From contig JAKFVA010000006.1 of the NCBI GenBank assembly GCA_021732385.1, positions 1-64,000 on the forward strand: 64,000 bases of DNA. Reading direction: 5' to 3'. Within the stretch, counting starts at the first letter, position 1; every line of letters begins with the position of its first letter. Shown piece by piece: positions 30,112-40,176 of this stretch. Both the position numbers and the translations under genes were made by a program. Below the pieces are notes generated by a model. It did not search any database, was not told where the DNA came from, and was given only the letters and a program-made list of their open reading frames with translations. Source of the stretch: Burkholderiales bacterium. GTDB lineage: Bacteria; Pseudomonadota; Gammaproteobacteria; Burkholderiales; Burkholderiaceae_C.

Positions 30112-32877
30112 CTATAAATTGGGCGCAAGCAAGCGCGCCAGCTCAAGCTCATTGGCCCCACGCCTGCGGGCCTGGTCTTGCAGTTGGTCTTGGCCAATTT
30201 GCCCCACGTTGAAATATGCTGCCTGCGGGTGGCCCAGATAAAAGCCGCTGACGCTGGCGGCGGGCGTCATGGCCATGCTTTCCGTCAGGCCCATGCCAAT
30301 GTCGTGGCAGCCCAGCAGCTCGAACATGGTTTTTTTGACGCTGTGGTCGGGGCAGGCGGGGTAGCCGGGCGCAGGACGGATGCCGCGGTATTTCTCGGCA
30401 ATCAAGACGTCGGCTGACAGCGCTTCTTGCGGCGCATAGCCCCACAGGTCTTGCCGCACGCGCTGGTGCAGGCACTCGGCAAAGGCTTCAGCCAGGCGGT
30501 CTGCCAGGGCTTTGAGCATGATGGCCGAGTAGTCGTCGTGGTCGTCGGTGAAATACTTTTCTTTTTTCTCGCTGCCAATGCCGGTGGTCACGGCAAACAG
30601 GCCGATGTAGTCATTGCCTTGGCCATGCGGCATCACAAAATCCGCCAGGCAGCGGCTGGGGCGCATGAGCGGCTTGCCATCGGGGCCGTCCAAAGCGGTT
30701 TTCTCGGCCTGCTGCCGCAGGCCGTACCAGGTCATGGCGATCTGGCTGCGCGACTCATCCTGGTACAGCGCTATGTCGTCGTCATTCACGGCGTTGGCCG
30801 GGTAGAAGCCGAGCACCGCGTTGGCCGTCAACCAGCGCCCGTCGATCAGGCGCTGCAATAGGCGCTTGCCGTCGGCATAGACGCGCACGGCCTCGGTGCC
30901 CACCACCTCGTCTTTCAAGATGGCGGGGAAGGGGCCAGCCAAGTCCCAGGTTTGGAAGAACGGTGCCCAGTCGATAAATTTCGCCAGCTCGGCCAGATCG
31001 AAGTTCTTGAACACGCGGCGGCCGATGAACTTGGGTTTGGGCGGGGTGTAGGCCGCCCAATCGATCGGCGTCTTGTTGGCACGCGCCTTGGCCAGTGGCC
31101 ACAACACGGTTTTCTTTTTGTTGGCGTGCTGGTGGCGCACTTTCTCGTAGTCGGCATTCAACTCGCTGACGTACTGCGCGGCCTGGTCGCTCAGCAAACT
31201 TTGCGCCACGCTCACGCTGCGCGAGGCGTCGGGCACATAGACCACCGGGCCTTCGTAATGCGGCGCAATTTTCACCGCCGTGTGGACCCGGCTGGTGGTG
31301 GCGCCGCCAATCAAGAGCGGGATTTTGCGAATGCGAAAGTGATCGTCTTTTTGCATTTCCCCAGCCACGTATTGCATCTCTTCCAGGCTGGGCGTGATCA
31401 GGCCGCTCAGGCCGACGATGTCCGCGCCCTCGACCTTGGCGCGCGCCAATATCTCGTGGCAGGGCACCATCACGCCCATGTTGATGACGTCAAAGTTGTT
31501 GCATTGCAAGACCACGGTGACGATGTTTTTGCCAATGTCGTGCACATCGCCTTTTACTGTGGCAATGATGATCTTGCCCTTGGCTTTAACGTCCTGCCCC
31601 GCCGCCTCTTGCTGCTTTTTTTCTTCTTCGATATAGGGAATCAAATGCGCCACGGCCTGCTTCATCACCCGTGCGCTTTTCACCACCTGCGGTAAAAACA
31701 TCTTGCCCTGGCCAAACAAATCGCCCACCACATTCATGCCGTCCATCAACGGGCCTTCGATCACGTGCAGCGGCCTGCCACCTTGGGCCAGCACGCCTTG
31801 GTAAGCTTCTTCGGTGTCCTGCGTGATGAAGTCGGTGATGCCGTGTACCAGTGCATGCGACAGGCGCTGGCCGACGAAAGCGGGTTGCTCGGGCGTGCCG
31901 CGCCACTCGTTCTTTTTGCCCTCGTCTTTGGCGGCACCCTTGGCGGAGTCGGCAATCTCAACCAGGCGCTCCCCCGCATCGGGTCTGCGGTTTAGCACCA
32001 CGTCTTCGACCCGCTCGCGCAGCACCGGCTCCAGGTCGTCGTAGACGCCGACCATGCCGGCATTCACAATGCCCATGTCCATGCCCGCTTGAATCGCGTG
32101 GTAGAGAAAAACGGTATGAATCGCCTCGCGCACCGGGTCGTTGCCGCGAAATGAAAAGCTCACATTGCTGACGCCGCCCGATACTTTGGCACCCGGCAGG
32201 TTGGCCTTGATCCAGCGCGTGGCTTCGATAAAGTCCACCGCGTAGTTGTTGTGCTCTTCAATGCCGGTGGCAATGGCAAAGATGTTGGGATCGAAAATAA
32301 TGTCTTCCGGCGGAAAGTCGATCTCATCGACCAGCAGGCGGTAGGCGCGCTCGCAAATCTCGATCTTGCGCTGGTAGGTATCGGCCTGGCCTTGCTCGTC
32401 AAACGCCATTACCACGGCGGCCGCGCCATAGCGGCGCAGCAGCTTGGCCTGCTGCTTGAACTGCGCCTCGCCCTCTTTCATGCTGATGGAGTTGACGATG
32501 CCCTTGCCCTGGATGCAGCGCAGCCCGGCCTCGATCACGCTCCATTTGGAGCTGTCGATCATCACCGGCACCCGCGCAATGTCGGGTTCGCTGGCCATCA
32601 GGTTCAAAAAGCGCACCATGGCAGCCTGGCTGTCGAGCATGGCCTCGTCCATGTTCACGTCTATGATCTGCGCGCCGTTTTCCACCTGCTGGCGGGCCAC
32701 GGCCAGAGCGGCTTCAAAGTCGCCGTTCAAAATTAGGCGGGCAAAGACTTTGGAGCCGGTGACGTTGGTGCGCTCGCCAATGTTGACGAACAACGACTCG
32801 CCATCAATGCGCAGCGGCTCCAGCCCAGACAGGCGCATTGGCTCGGCATAGCGGGGCGGGGTAACAAAATCAGACAT
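30112..32877 (-). CDS. metH: Methionine synthase, folate/cobalamin/activation part (MetH C-terminal protein)
   Basis: 921 residues covering three of the four MetH modules: pterin (methyl-tetrahydrofolate) domain about 25-290 ([14 protein letters not shown]), cobalamin cap and B12-binding domain about 330-560 with the DxHxxG motif [12 protein letters not shown] (Asp444, His446, Gly449), and the SAM-binding activation domain about 600-900 ([15 protein letters not shown]). The homocysteine-binding module is on a separate gene at 33615. Both proteins together would transfer the methyl group from methyl-tetrahydrofolate to homocysteine. An SAH riboswitch precedes it. Split MetH is known from related betaproteobacteria, so this is not read as a frameshift. 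Confidence 0.95.
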   Translation of the reverse strand: MSDFVTPPRYAEPMRLSGLEPLRIDGESLFVNIGERTNVTGSKVFARLILNGDFEAALAVARQQVENGAQIIDVNMDEAMLDSQAAMVRFLNLMASEPDIARVPVMIDSSKWSVIEAGLRCIQGKGIVNSISMKEGEAQFKQQAKLLRRYGAAAVVMAFDEQGQADTYQRKIEICERAYRLLVDEIDFPPEDIIFDPNIFAIATGIEEHNNYAVDFIEATRWIKANLPGAKVSGGVSNVSFSFRGNDPVREAIHTVFLYHAIQAGMDMGIVNAGMVGVYDDLEPVLRERVEDVVLNRRPDAGERLVEIADSAKGAAKDEGKKNEWRGTPEQPAFVGQRLSHALVHGITDFITQDTEEAYQGVLAQGGRPLHVIEGPLMDGMNVVGDLFGQGKMFLPQVVKSARVMKQAVAHLIPYIEEEKKQQEAAGQDVKAKGKIIIATVKGDVHDIGKNIVTVVLQCNNFDVINMGVMVPCHEILARAKVEGADIVGLSGLITPSLEEMQYVAGEMQKDDHFRIRKIPLLIGGATTSRVHTAVKIAPHYEGPVVYVPDASRSVSVAQSLLSDQAAQYVSELNADYEKVRHQHANKKKTVLWPLAKARANKTPIDWAAYTPPKPKFIGRRVFKNFDLAELAKFIDWAPFFQTWDLAGPFPAILKDEVVGTEAVRVYADGKRLLQRLIDGRWLTANAVLGFYPANAVNDDDIALYQDESRSQIAMTWYGLRQQAEKTALDGPDGKPLMRPSRCLADFVMPHGQGNDYIGLFAVTTGIGSEKKEKYFTDDHDDYSAIMLKALADRLAEAFAECLHQRVRQDLWGYAPQEALSADVLIAEKYRGIRPAPGYPACPDHSVKKTMFELLGCHDIGMGLTESMAMTPAASVSGFYLGHPQAAYFNVGQIGQDQLQDQARRRGANELELARLLAPNL

Positions 32878-32898
32878 GGCTCACCCACAAGAAATGGA

Positions 32899-32967
32899 GG
32901 TGAGCGTCGTTGCAAAATGAGACCCCAAGCCTGACGAAATGAACTTTCGCTGCAACGCTCCTTGGGT
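32899..32967 (-). ncRNA. S-adenosylhomocysteine (SAH) riboswitch
   Basis: The minus strand upstream of metH reads CCCAAGGAGCGTTGCA, then GTCAGGCTTGGGG, then TTGCAACGACGCTCACC. GGAGCG and CGCTC (with GTTGCA/TGCAAC) form the main helix, and CCCAAG pairs with CTTGGG as the pseudoknot. This matches the SAH riboswitch class found before ahcY and metH in proteobacteria. About 15 bases later GGTGAGC, immediately before the metH ATG, is complementary to GCTCACC in the 3' side of the aptamer helix. Ligand binding would therefore free the ribosome site and turn metH on. Coordinates are approximate by a few bases. Confidence 0.85.
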
Positions 32968-33012
32968 ACGATGCTATTTTAAGCCGGTTGACTGCTCTTG
33001 AGGCCCACCACT

Positions 33013-33594
33013 ATGTTCAAACGATTCTTTGGTCAAAAACCAGAAGCGCAATTCCCCTCAATGCAAGACCCGCAGAACGCCGAGCTTGCTGTGATGGCGG
33101 CTGAGTTGCTGCGCACGCCCAGCGCGCTGATGCAGCTCACGCCCGAAGAAGCGAGTGTGGTAGTGCGCTACATGATGCCGCTGGAAATTGACGAAGGCAT
33201 CACCTTCATTCAACAGGGCGACAAGGAAAATACCCATTTTATGGTGCTGGTGCTGGACGGCGAGGTCATGGTCGAGTCCATCGTGGTCAGCCGCACCGAG
33301 CCGATTACGGTGAATGTGCTGGGCCCCGGCCACATCATTGGCGAAATGGGCCTGCTTGACGGCGAGCCGCGCTCGGCTTCCTGCAAGGCAGCCACCCATC
33401 TGCACTGCGCCATCTTGAACCGCGAGGCGCTGGCACAGCTGTTGAAAGACGACCCACGCACCGCCGCCAAGCTGATGCTGGCCGTGTCATTGCGCATTGC
33501 CGATCGGCTGCGCGAATCCGCGCACAAATTGCAGATGTATGCGCAGTTGACGCTGGCGATGCAGCAGGAGCTGGATCGCTTGATGCCAACTTGA
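33013..33594 (+). CDS. Cyclic nucleotide-binding domain protein (no DNA-binding domain)
   Basis: 193 residues. A cNMP-binding fold spans about residues 45-160 (FIQQGDKENTHFMVLVLDGEVMV, then GPGHIIGEMGLLDGEPRSASCKA), close to the phosphate-binding cassette, with the arginine in the RSASC position. The C-terminal ~35 residues are helical (RIADRLRESAHKLQMYAQLTLAMQQEL), and no Crp-type helix-turn-helix follows, so it is not a transcription factor by itself. The start MFKRFFGQKPEAQF at 33013 is preferred to the upstream in-frame codon at 32998. It sits on the plus strand between the two minus-strand metH genes. Ligand and partner unknown. Confidence 0.85.
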   Translation: MFKRFFGQKPEAQFPSMQDPQNAELAVMAAELLRTPSALMQLTPEEASVVVRYMMPLEIDEGITFIQQGDKENTHFMVLVLDGEVMVESIVVSRTEPITVNVLGPGHIIGEMGLLDGEPRSASCKAATHLHCAILNREALAQLLKDDPRTAAKLMLAVSLRIADRLRESAHKLQMYAQLTLAMQQELDRLMPT

Positions 33595-33614
33595 CTATTG
33601 CCCCGCACCAGCGC

Positions 33615-34685
33615 TTATGCAGCTTGTGCGTAAAACGGCTGCACCCTGCGCGTGACTAGTGGCGTAACTGCCTGCCCGATCGCTGCAATATGTTCGGGCG
33701 TGGTGCCGCAGCAGCCGCCCACAATGTTCACCAAGCCTTCAGCCGCAAATTCGTGCAGCAGGCGGCTGGTGACCTCGGGCGTTTCGTCAAAACCGGTCTC
33801 GCTCATGGGGTTGGGCAGGCCGGCGTTGGGGTAGCAGCTGATGAACGTGTCGCCCGCCACCTTGGCCAGTTCCTGAATATACGGGCGCATCAGCGCCGCG
33901 CCAAGCGCGCAGTTCAAGCCCACCGCCAGCGGCCTGGCGTGGCGCACGCTGTGCCAAAACGCGGGAACAGTTTGCCCCGAGAGAATGCGGCCTGACGCAT
34001 CGGTGACGGTTCCACTGATGATGAGCGGCAGCCGCTCGCCACTGGCCTCAAAGTATTCGTCCACGGCAAACAATGCCGCGCGGGCGTTCAGCGTGTCAAA
34101 AATCGTTTCGACCAAAATCACGTCGGCGCCGCCTTGCACCAGCGCCTCGGTCTGCTCGTAATACGCGACGCGCAATTCCTCAAAGCTGGTGTTGCGCGCC
34201 CCAGGGTCGTTCACGTCGGGGCTTATGCTGGCAGTCTTGGGTGTGGGCCCGAGCGCACCGCAGACAAAGCGTGGTTTGTCTGCAGTGCTGAATTTGTCGC
34301 AGGCCGCGCGGGCCAATTGGGCCGAGGCGCGGTTCATCTCCACCGCCAGGTGCGCCATGTCGTAGTCGGCCTGGGCCACGGTGGTCGCGCCAAAAGTGTT
34401 GGTCTCTATCAGGTCCGCACCGGCAGCCAGATAGCTCTCATGGATGTCAGCAATCACATCGGGCCGGGTCAGGCTGAGCAGCTCGTTGTTGCCCTTGATG
34501 TCGCGGTGAAAATCTTTAAAGCGCTCGGCCTGCCCGCCGGGTCCCGCATACCCGGCTCCCCGGTACTGCGCCTCATTCAATTTAAAGCGCTGAATCATGG
34601 TGCCCATGGCACCATCCAGAATCAGGATGCGTTGACCGAGCAGGGCGGGCAGCGTCTGGGCGCGGGTGTAGGTAAGCGGTTTCAT
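33615..34685 (-). CDS. metH: Methionine synthase, homocysteine-binding part (MetH N-terminal protein)
   Basis: 356 residues of a single homocysteine S-methyltransferase barrel. Start motif [13 protein letters not shown]; zinc ligands Cys259 (VGLNCALG) and Cys325-Cys326 ([11 protein letters not shown]) bind and activate the homocysteine thiolate. On its own it lacks cobalamin and folate modules, which are encoded at 30112-32877. The protein ends cleanly after the barrel, so the gene is a natural separate module. No riboswitch is visible in its 55-base spacer with the divergent recQ gene. The intervening plus-strand gene means the two halves are unlikely to share one simple transcript. Confidence 0.95.
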   Translation of the reverse strand: MKPLTYTRAQTLPALLGQRILILDGAMGTMIQRFKLNEAQYRGAGYAGPGGQAERFKDFHRDIKGNNELLSLTRPDVIADIHESYLAAGADLIETNTFGATTVAQADYDMAHLAVEMNRASAQLARAACDKFSTADKPRFVCGALGPTPKTASISPDVNDPGARNTSFEELRVAYYEQTEALVQGGADVILVETIFDTLNARAALFAVDEYFEASGERLPLIISGTVTDASGRILSGQTVPAFWHSVRHARPLAVGLNCALGAALMRPYIQELAKVAGDTFISCYPNAGLPNPMSETGFDETPEVTSRLLHEFAAEGLVNIVGGCCGTTPEHIAAIGQAVTPLVTRRVQPFYAQAA

Positions 34686-34740
34686 AAATTGATTTTAAGT
34701 GGCGCTTGCATGCCCTCATGGCCGCTGCACAATACCCGCC

Positions 34741-36609
34741 ATGCCAACCCCGCCCATGCCTGATCCGCTTTTTTTACTGCAAAGTGTCTTTGGCTACCCG
34801 GCCTTTCGCGGACCGCAAGAGGCCATCATTGACCATGTGACGGCGGGCGGCGATGCGCTGGTGCTGATGCCTACGGGCGGTGGCAAATCACTGTGCTATC
34901 AGATACCGGCGCTGGCCAGGCAGCAGGCCGGGCACGGCGTGACGGTGGTGATATCGCCCCTGATTGCGCTGATGCACGATCAGGTGGGCGCGCTGCATGA
35001 AGCCGGTGTGGCGGCGGCATTTTTAAATTCCACGCTCTCGGGTGAAGAAGCCAACGCAGTAGAAAAACGCCTGCAGCGCGGCGAGATTACCCTGCTCTAC
35101 GCTGCGCCTGAGCGCATCACCACGCCGCGCTTTCTGGCCCAGCTCGACGCGCTTCATGCGCTTGGCCAGCTTGGCCTGTTTGCCATTGATGAGGCGCATT
35201 GCGTCAGCCAGTGGGGCCACGATTTTCGACCCGAGTACCGTGCACTGACTGTGTTGCACGAGCGCTATGCCAGCGTGCCGCGCATGGCGTTGACTGCCAC
35301 CGCCGATGCACTGACCCGCGCTGACATGGTGGAGCGCCTGCAATTACAGGGCGCGCAACAGTTTGTCAGTAGTTTTGACCGCCCCAATATTCGCTACGCA
35401 ATAGTGGAAAAGCAAAATGCCACCACGCAGCTGCTGCGCTTTATTGAACGCGAGCACGCGAGCGACGCCGGCATTGTTTACTGTCAGTCACGCAAGCGGG
35501 TGGAAGAAATTGCACAAACGCTGTGCGGCGCGGGCCTGCGTGCCCTGCCATACCACGCGGGTTTGGATGTGGCCGTGCGGCGCGCCAATCAAGACACCTT
35601 CTTGCGCGAAGATGGCGTGGTAATGGTGGCCACAATAGCGTTTGGCATGGGCATCGACAAGCCCGACGTGCGCTTTGTGGCGCACCTGGATATGCCGAAA
35701 AACATTGAGGGCTATTACCAGGAAACCGGGCGCGCCGGGCGCGATGGCGAGCCCGCCAACGCCTGGATGACTTACGGTCTGCAAGACGTAGTAAATCAAC
35801 GCCGCATGATTGATGAAAGTCCGGCGGGGGAAGATTTCAAACAGGTGATGCGTGGCAAGCTGGAAGCGCTGCTGGCGCTGGCTGAGGCGAGCGATTGCAG
35901 GCGCGTACGGTTATTGGGGTATTTTGATGAGTCCTCCGCCCCTTGTTTAAATTGCGATAACTGCTGTAATCCCCCCGCTTTGTGGGATGGAACTGAAGCA
36001 GCGCGGCAGCTGCTGTCGTGCATTTACCGTGTACAGCAGCACAGCGGAATTGGTTTTGGTGCGGGCCACATTATGGACATCGTGCGTGGCAAGAAAACCG
36101 AAAAGGTGACGCAGTTTGGGCATGAGGCACTCAGCACCTTTGGCGTTGGCGCGCAATTTACTGAACTGCAATTGCGCGGCGTGGTGCGCCAGCTTATTGC
36201 CACCGGTGCGCTGGCGGTCAATGCACAAGCTTTCAATACCCTGGAATTGACGGCCGCGTCGCGCACTGTGCTCAAAGGTGAGCAGCCGGTGCGGCTTCGC
36301 CAGGGCGCAGAGGCAACCGCTGGCAGCAAGTCACGCACGGGCAAGGCCGCGCTCCAAAGCCCTGCCGCCGCTGCCCTGGACAGAACAGGCCAGGTACGAT
36401 TTGCGGCGCTCAAAGCATGGCGTGCCGAGGTTGCCCGCGAGCACAAGCTGCCCGCTTATGTCATCTTTCATGATGCCACGCTGGCCGCCATGGCCGCGCT
36501 GGCCCCCACCACACTGGCTGATTTGCAGGGCGTGAGCGGTGTGGGCGCGAAGAAACTCGAGGCCTATGGCGCAGAACTGCTGCGGGTTTGCGCGCTACCT
36601 AATCCCTGA
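34741..36609 (+). CDS. recQ: ATP-dependent DNA helicase RecQ
   Basis: About 622 residues. Walker A PTGGGKSLCYQIPAL (around 44-58), DEAH box AIDEAHCVSQWGHDFRPEY, and motif VI QETGRAGRDGEPA define the helicase core. The RQC zinc site is visible as CRRVRLLGYFDE--PCLNCDNCC, and an HRDC domain occupies the C-terminus (FAALKAWRAEVAREHKLPAYVIFHDATL). RecQ is a 3'-5' helicase in recombination and fork repair. Start at 34741 (MPTPPMPDPLFLLQ); 34756 is also possible. It converges on the AAA+ gene with a 14-base gap and no terminator. Confidence 0.95.
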   Translation: MPTPPMPDPLFLLQSVFGYPAFRGPQEAIIDHVTAGGDALVLMPTGGGKSLCYQIPALARQQAGHGVTVVISPLIALMHDQVGALHEAGVAAAFLNSTLSGEEANAVEKRLQRGEITLLYAAPERITTPRFLAQLDALHALGQLGLFAIDEAHCVSQWGHDFRPEYRALTVLHERYASVPRMALTATADALTRADMVERLQLQGAQQFVSSFDRPNIRYAIVEKQNATTQLLRFIEREHASDAGIVYCQSRKRVEEIAQTLCGAGLRALPYHAGLDVAVRRANQDTFLREDGVVMVATIAFGMGIDKPDVRFVAHLDMPKNIEGYYQETGRAGRDGEPANAWMTYGLQDVVNQRRMIDESPAGEDFKQVMRGKLEALLALAEASDCRRVRLLGYFDESSAPCLNCDNCCNPPALWDGTEAARQLLSCIYRVQQHSGIGFGAGHIMDIVRGKKTEKVTQFGHEALSTFGVGAQFTELQLRGVVRQLIATGALAVNAQAFNTLELTAASRTVLKGEQPVRLRQGAEATAGSKSRTGKAALQSPAAAALDRTGQVRFAALKAWRAEVAREHKLPAYVIFHDATLAAMAALAPTTLADLQGVSGVGAKKLEAYGAELLRVCALPNP

Positions 36610-36623
36610 TGGCTCGCGCACTG

Positions 36624-38939
36624 TTAAAACGTAAAGCCCATAGGCCGGGCCTCGCGCACCTCCGGTTTGATGCGGTGCTCGGCCTCCAATTGTTCGGCAA
36701 ACTCCTCGGCGCTCAAGGCTGCATCCAGTATGTCTGCCTGGCGCTTGACGGCGGCAAAGTCGCCTGGGCAAAGCTGATCTAGCCGGGCCAGACGGACACG
36801 CAAAGCAACGGTTAGTTGCTGGGCATCCCCATTCAGGGCTTCCGTGACAAACATGGCCTCGCGCTGCGCAGGCAAGAGTGGCTTGAAGTGGATCTTGAAC
36901 GTGAATCGACGCAGCGCCGCCTGGTCGATCCGGTTCATCAAGTTGGTGGTGCAGACAAAGATGCCGGCAAAGCGCTCCATTCCTTGCAGCATTTCGTTGA
37001 CCTCGGTTATTTCATAGTTGCGCTGCGCGCTGCGGCGATCCGCCAAAAAGCTATCTGCCTCGTCCAGCAGCAGCACGGCTTTTTCAGCCTCGGCCTCACG
37101 GAACATTGCCGCCATGTTTTGCTCGGTCTCGCCCACGTATTTGCTCACCAGTGCGCTGGCCTGCTTGACGATCAGGGTTTTGCCCAGCGTCTGCGCCAGG
37201 TGTTCGGCCAGTGCGGTTTTACCAGTGCCAGGCGCGCCATAAAAACACAGGCTCCCATGGCCGCGCGACTTCAGCGCCTGCACAATGCGGGCAATTTCAA
37301 AATGGCTTTCAACGTTCAGCATGGCCAGCTGGTAAGCAGTGATGCAGCGGCGAACCGGCGCAGGCAGCTGGCCCAGCGCCTGGTCGGCATTCTTGAGTTG
37401 GCGCTCTATTAATGCCTCGGTCTGCGCGCCGTCAGCGCACTGAGCCAGCATGGCAAAGCGCACTGCGGTCTGGATTTGTGCAGGCGTCAACCCCTTGCGT
37501 TCGGCCAGATGGGCAACAAACCCGGCACTCACCGGCACGCCAGCTAGCGCCTTGTGCAGCAAGGCCTCGCGCGCGCCGGGCGGCGGGCTTTTTAGCTCTA
37601 GGTGGTAGGCAAAGCGGCGGCGAAAGGCCGGATCAATTTGCTCAATGCGGTTGGTGACCCAGATGGTGGGCACGGCGTTGCTCTCCAAAATCTGGTTTAC
37701 CCACGCCTTGCCGTTGACACTGCTGCTGGGCGCGCCCTGGCCTAGCTGGTCGGCGCGCGCCATGAGTTGCGCGGCCTCGGCGCTGATTGGCGGGAACACG
37801 TCTTCCACTTCGTCAAACAGCAGCGCCGCTTGCGGGCTGCCCTTAAGGAACACCTGGGCAATTTGCAGGGAGCGGTAGCGGTCACGGCCACTTAGGGCAT
37901 TGCCGTCACGGTCGGCGTACTCCACCTCAAATAGCGCCAGTCCGGCGGCCTGCGCCACCACCTTGGCCAGCTCGGTTTTGCCGGTGCCAGGCGGGCCGTA
38001 GAGCAGCACATTCACGCCTAGTGCCTTTTGCGCCATGGCGTTGCCCAGCAGCGCGCGCAGTACCGCAGCATCTTCGGCTACATAGGCAAAGTCGCTTAAT
38101 GCCAGTGCGCTTTGGCTGCTGGGCCGGGTGAATACCGCCATTAAATCGCCTTGACTGCGGTACTCGCGCATCAACACGGCTGGCAGTTTTTCACTGACCT
38201 TCATCAAGTCAGCCAAGTCTGTGATGTTGTGCTCGGAAATCAGGTTTTCCACCAGGCCAATGCGCTCTAGCCGCGAGCCGCCGCGCAAGGCATCGCCCAA
38301 TTCGGCAGCGCTGACCCCCGCCACCTCTGCCAAGGCAGCGTAGGCCTCGGGCGCGCTATTGACCTTGAACTCCACCAAAATCGAACGCAGATCACGCTGG
38401 TAGCGCGCCAGTGTGCCGTAAAGCAGCAAGGCGCGTTCGGCCCGATTAAGCAGCAGCAAACCGCTCAGCGCGTCGATGTTTTTCTCCACCAGGGTGGACT
38501 GCTTTTTCAGGCTTTGCCCCAGGCACTGGGCCGTGGCCGCTAGCAGGGCCAACAGGTCTTTGGGTTGGTCTTTGGCATATTCGTCCAGGTAAAAAAACAG
38601 AGTGCCTTCCTCATAGGGGCCGCGCCACGTGCCGTGGCGCTGCAAAAAATCCCCATGCGCGAGCGCTTGGTGGCCACGCCAAGCCTCGTTGTCTTTGCAG
38701 CGGCGCTCCAAAAACTCGCGCAGCCGCGCCAGCACCGCCACCGGCCAGCTCAGGTGGCGGCCGGTCAGAGTCATCAGGCCATTGAAGTCGCGCCGTACAT
38801 TTAGGCGCTGTCCTTGCTGGGTAGCCAGCAGCAACACAAAGTGAGAACACATCAAATCAAGCAGCGGCGCGCCTTTGAGGCCAGGCGAAGGCAGTGCCTG
38901 CATTCCGCCAGCAGTAGCCACCACGTTGCGTTTGCCCAT
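36624..38939 (-). CDS. Tandem AAA+ ATPase of unknown function
   Basis: 771 residues from the ATG at 38939. Residues 1-290 are helical with no recognised domain. AAA module 1: Walker A GPPGTGKT (315-322), Walker B LLFDEVED (373-380), arginine-rich FRRRF near 440. AAA module 2: Walker A GAPGTGKT (568-575), Walker B LLLDEAD (623-629) and ALRRF near 675. Both modules keep full ATPase motifs. Module 2 is of the classic FtsH/Cdc48-like type; module 1 is more divergent with a Pro-containing sensor region. It stands as a single gene, convergent to recQ. No protease domain is present, so a remodelling role is inferred; substrate unknown. Confidence 0.85.
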   Translation of the reverse strand: MGKRNVVATAGGMQALPSPGLKGAPLLDLMCSHFVLLLATQQGQRLNVRRDFNGLMTLTGRHLSWPVAVLARLREFLERRCKDNEAWRGHQALAHGDFLQRHGTWRGPYEEGTLFFYLDEYAKDQPKDLLALLAATAQCLGQSLKKQSTLVEKNIDALSGLLLLNRAERALLLYGTLARYQRDLRSILVEFKVNSAPEAYAALAEVAGVSAAELGDALRGGSRLERIGLVENLISEHNITDLADLMKVSEKLPAVLMREYRSQGDLMAVFTRPSSQSALALSDFAYVAEDAAVLRALLGNAMAQKALGVNVLLYGPPGTGKTELAKVVAQAAGLALFEVEYADRDGNALSGRDRYRSLQIAQVFLKGSPQAALLFDEVEDVFPPISAEAAQLMARADQLGQGAPSSSVNGKAWVNQILESNAVPTIWVTNRIEQIDPAFRRRFAYHLELKSPPPGAREALLHKALAGVPVSAGFVAHLAERKGLTPAQIQTAVRFAMLAQCADGAQTEALIERQLKNADQALGQLPAPVRRCITAYQLAMLNVESHFEIARIVQALKSRGHGSLCFYGAPGTGKTALAEHLAQTLGKTLIVKQASALVSKYVGETEQNMAAMFREAEAEKAVLLLDEADSFLADRRSAQRNYEITEVNEMLQGMERFAGIFVCTTNLMNRIDQAALRRFTFKIHFKPLLPAQREAMFVTEALNGDAQQLTVALRVRLARLDQLCPGDFAAVKRQADILDAALSAEEFAEQLEAEHRIKPEVREARPMGFTF

Positions 38940-39130
38940 GTCAAACCCCCTGGTCTTGCGACGCCAACACGCCGGAAATACGGCGCCAGCTAATTGACCA
39001 TAACGCAGGTGGCCACACATTGAAATACGCAGGTGTTGAAAAACCACGTGTGCGGCCCGTTTTTTACACCCTGGGCACAACCGGCGCAAGCCGTTAAAAT
39101 CGCTATCAGATCAGTATTTAAGGTATTCCC

Positions 39131-39289
39131 ATGTCCAGCCCCACCGCAAACGACACGCACGACCACGCCGAGCCCGACGCCCCTATCGACACGATAGAAA
39201 GCCTTGCCAACGTCGTCCCGGTGGTGTTGCCCCTGGTCGGCGGCGTGCTGATGTTTTTACTCGCGTTTATTGCCATCTACATGGCGTGA
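39131..39289 (+). CDS. 52-residue single-helix membrane protein upstream of modE
   Basis: An ATG at 39131 with AAGG eight bases upstream opens a 52-residue frame ending in TGA at 39287-39289. The N-terminal half is acidic and His/Asp-rich (TANDTHDHAEPDAPIDTIES) and the C-terminal half is one strongly hydrophobic helix (VVPVVLPLVGGVLMFLLAF) followed by IAIYMA. It is too short for most gene finders but has a ribosome site, a coherent topology and sits 80 bases before modE on the same strand. Function unknown; a small membrane subunit or a regulator of the molybdate system are possibilities without evidence. Confidence 0.6.
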   Translation: MSSPTANDTHDHAEPDAPIDTIESLANVVPVVLPLVGGVLMFLLAFIAIYMA

Positions 39290-39369
39290 CGCGCGCGCCG
39301 TCCTGATGCCAGGACACGCGCATTGCAACTGCGGCGCTTCGCGCTTTAACCCGCATTCCGCGTGCTGCC

Positions 39370-40176
39370 ATGACCCCCGCCTTTGACCTGCAAGCCCAGT
39401 TGCGCATGGGCGTTGGCGGCCAGGACTTTGGCGGCAGCCGCCGTATCGCCCTGTTGCACGCCATTGGCGAGCACGGCTCAATTACCCAGGGTGCCAAGGC
39501 CGTGGGCCTGAGCTACAAGGCGGCCTGGGACGCGGTAGACGCCATGAACAACCTGGCCGGTGAGCCACTGGTCGTGCGCAGCCCCGGCGGCAAGGGCGGC
39601 GGCGGCACGACCTTGACCGAGCGCGGCAAACAACTAGTGGAAGGCTTTCAATTGATGGAAGACGCGCAACGCCGCTTTGTGGCACAACTGGCTCAGCACC
39701 CCCAGGGCAGCCCGGCACAGATGGCACTGCTGCAGCGCATCAGCAGCCTGAAGACCAGCGCACGCAATCAGTTTTTTGGCAAGGTTAGCCGCATCACCAG
39801 CGGTGCTGTGAATGACGAAGTGGAGCTTGAGATTGCCCCAGGCCAACTACTGGTCGCCATCATTACCCATGAGAGCGCTGAACAATTGGGGCTGGCGGTA
39901 GACAGCGAGGCATTTGCGCTGGTCAAGGCATCTTCCATTTTGCTCGCCACGGGCAGCGCACCACTCAAGCTGTCGGCGCGCAACCAACTTACGGGCCAAG
40001 TGGTACGCATCACGCCCGGCGCGGTCAACTGCGAAGTGGTGATTGAGTTGACTGGCAGCATCACGGTTGCTGCCATCGTGACGCAAGCCAGCGCCCAATC
40101 GATGGGCTTGCAATTGGGCTGCACCGCCAGCGCCATTTTCAAGGCCTCCAGCGTCATCGTGGGTGTGCCGGCTTAA
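39370..40176 (+). CDS. modE: ModE-type molybdate-responsive transcriptional regulator
   Basis: 268 residues. The N-terminal LysR-like winged helix-turn-helix (SRRIALLHAIGEHGSITQGAKAVGLSYKAAWDAVDAMNNL) is followed by two Mop/TOBE domains (about 125-190 and 200-265), each with the SARNQ--G-V-RI--GAVN-EV pattern that binds molybdate at the dimer interface. Molybdate-loaded ModE represses modABC in E. coli. A ModE-type operator is visible before modA at 42794-42819. Its 3' end overlaps convergent modC by four bases, so regulator and transporter genes face each other. Confidence 0.93.
   Translation: MTPAFDLQAQLRMGVGGQDFGGSRRIALLHAIGEHGSITQGAKAVGLSYKAAWDAVDAMNNLAGEPLVVRSPGGKGGGGTTLTERGKQLVEGFQLMEDAQRRFVAQLAQHPQGSPAQMALLQRISSLKTSARNQFFGKVSRITSGAVNDEVELEIAPGQLLVAIITHESAEQLGLAVDSEAFALVKASSILLATGSAPLKLSARNQLTGQVVRITPGAVNCEVVIELTGSITVAAIVTQASAQSMGLQLGCTASAIFKASSVIVGVPA

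Noticed and set aside
30112-34685. metH as a broken (frameshifted) gene
   Set aside because: The two parts are separated by a whole gene on the opposite strand, end at domain borders and each has a proper start, and split MetH is known in related bacteria.
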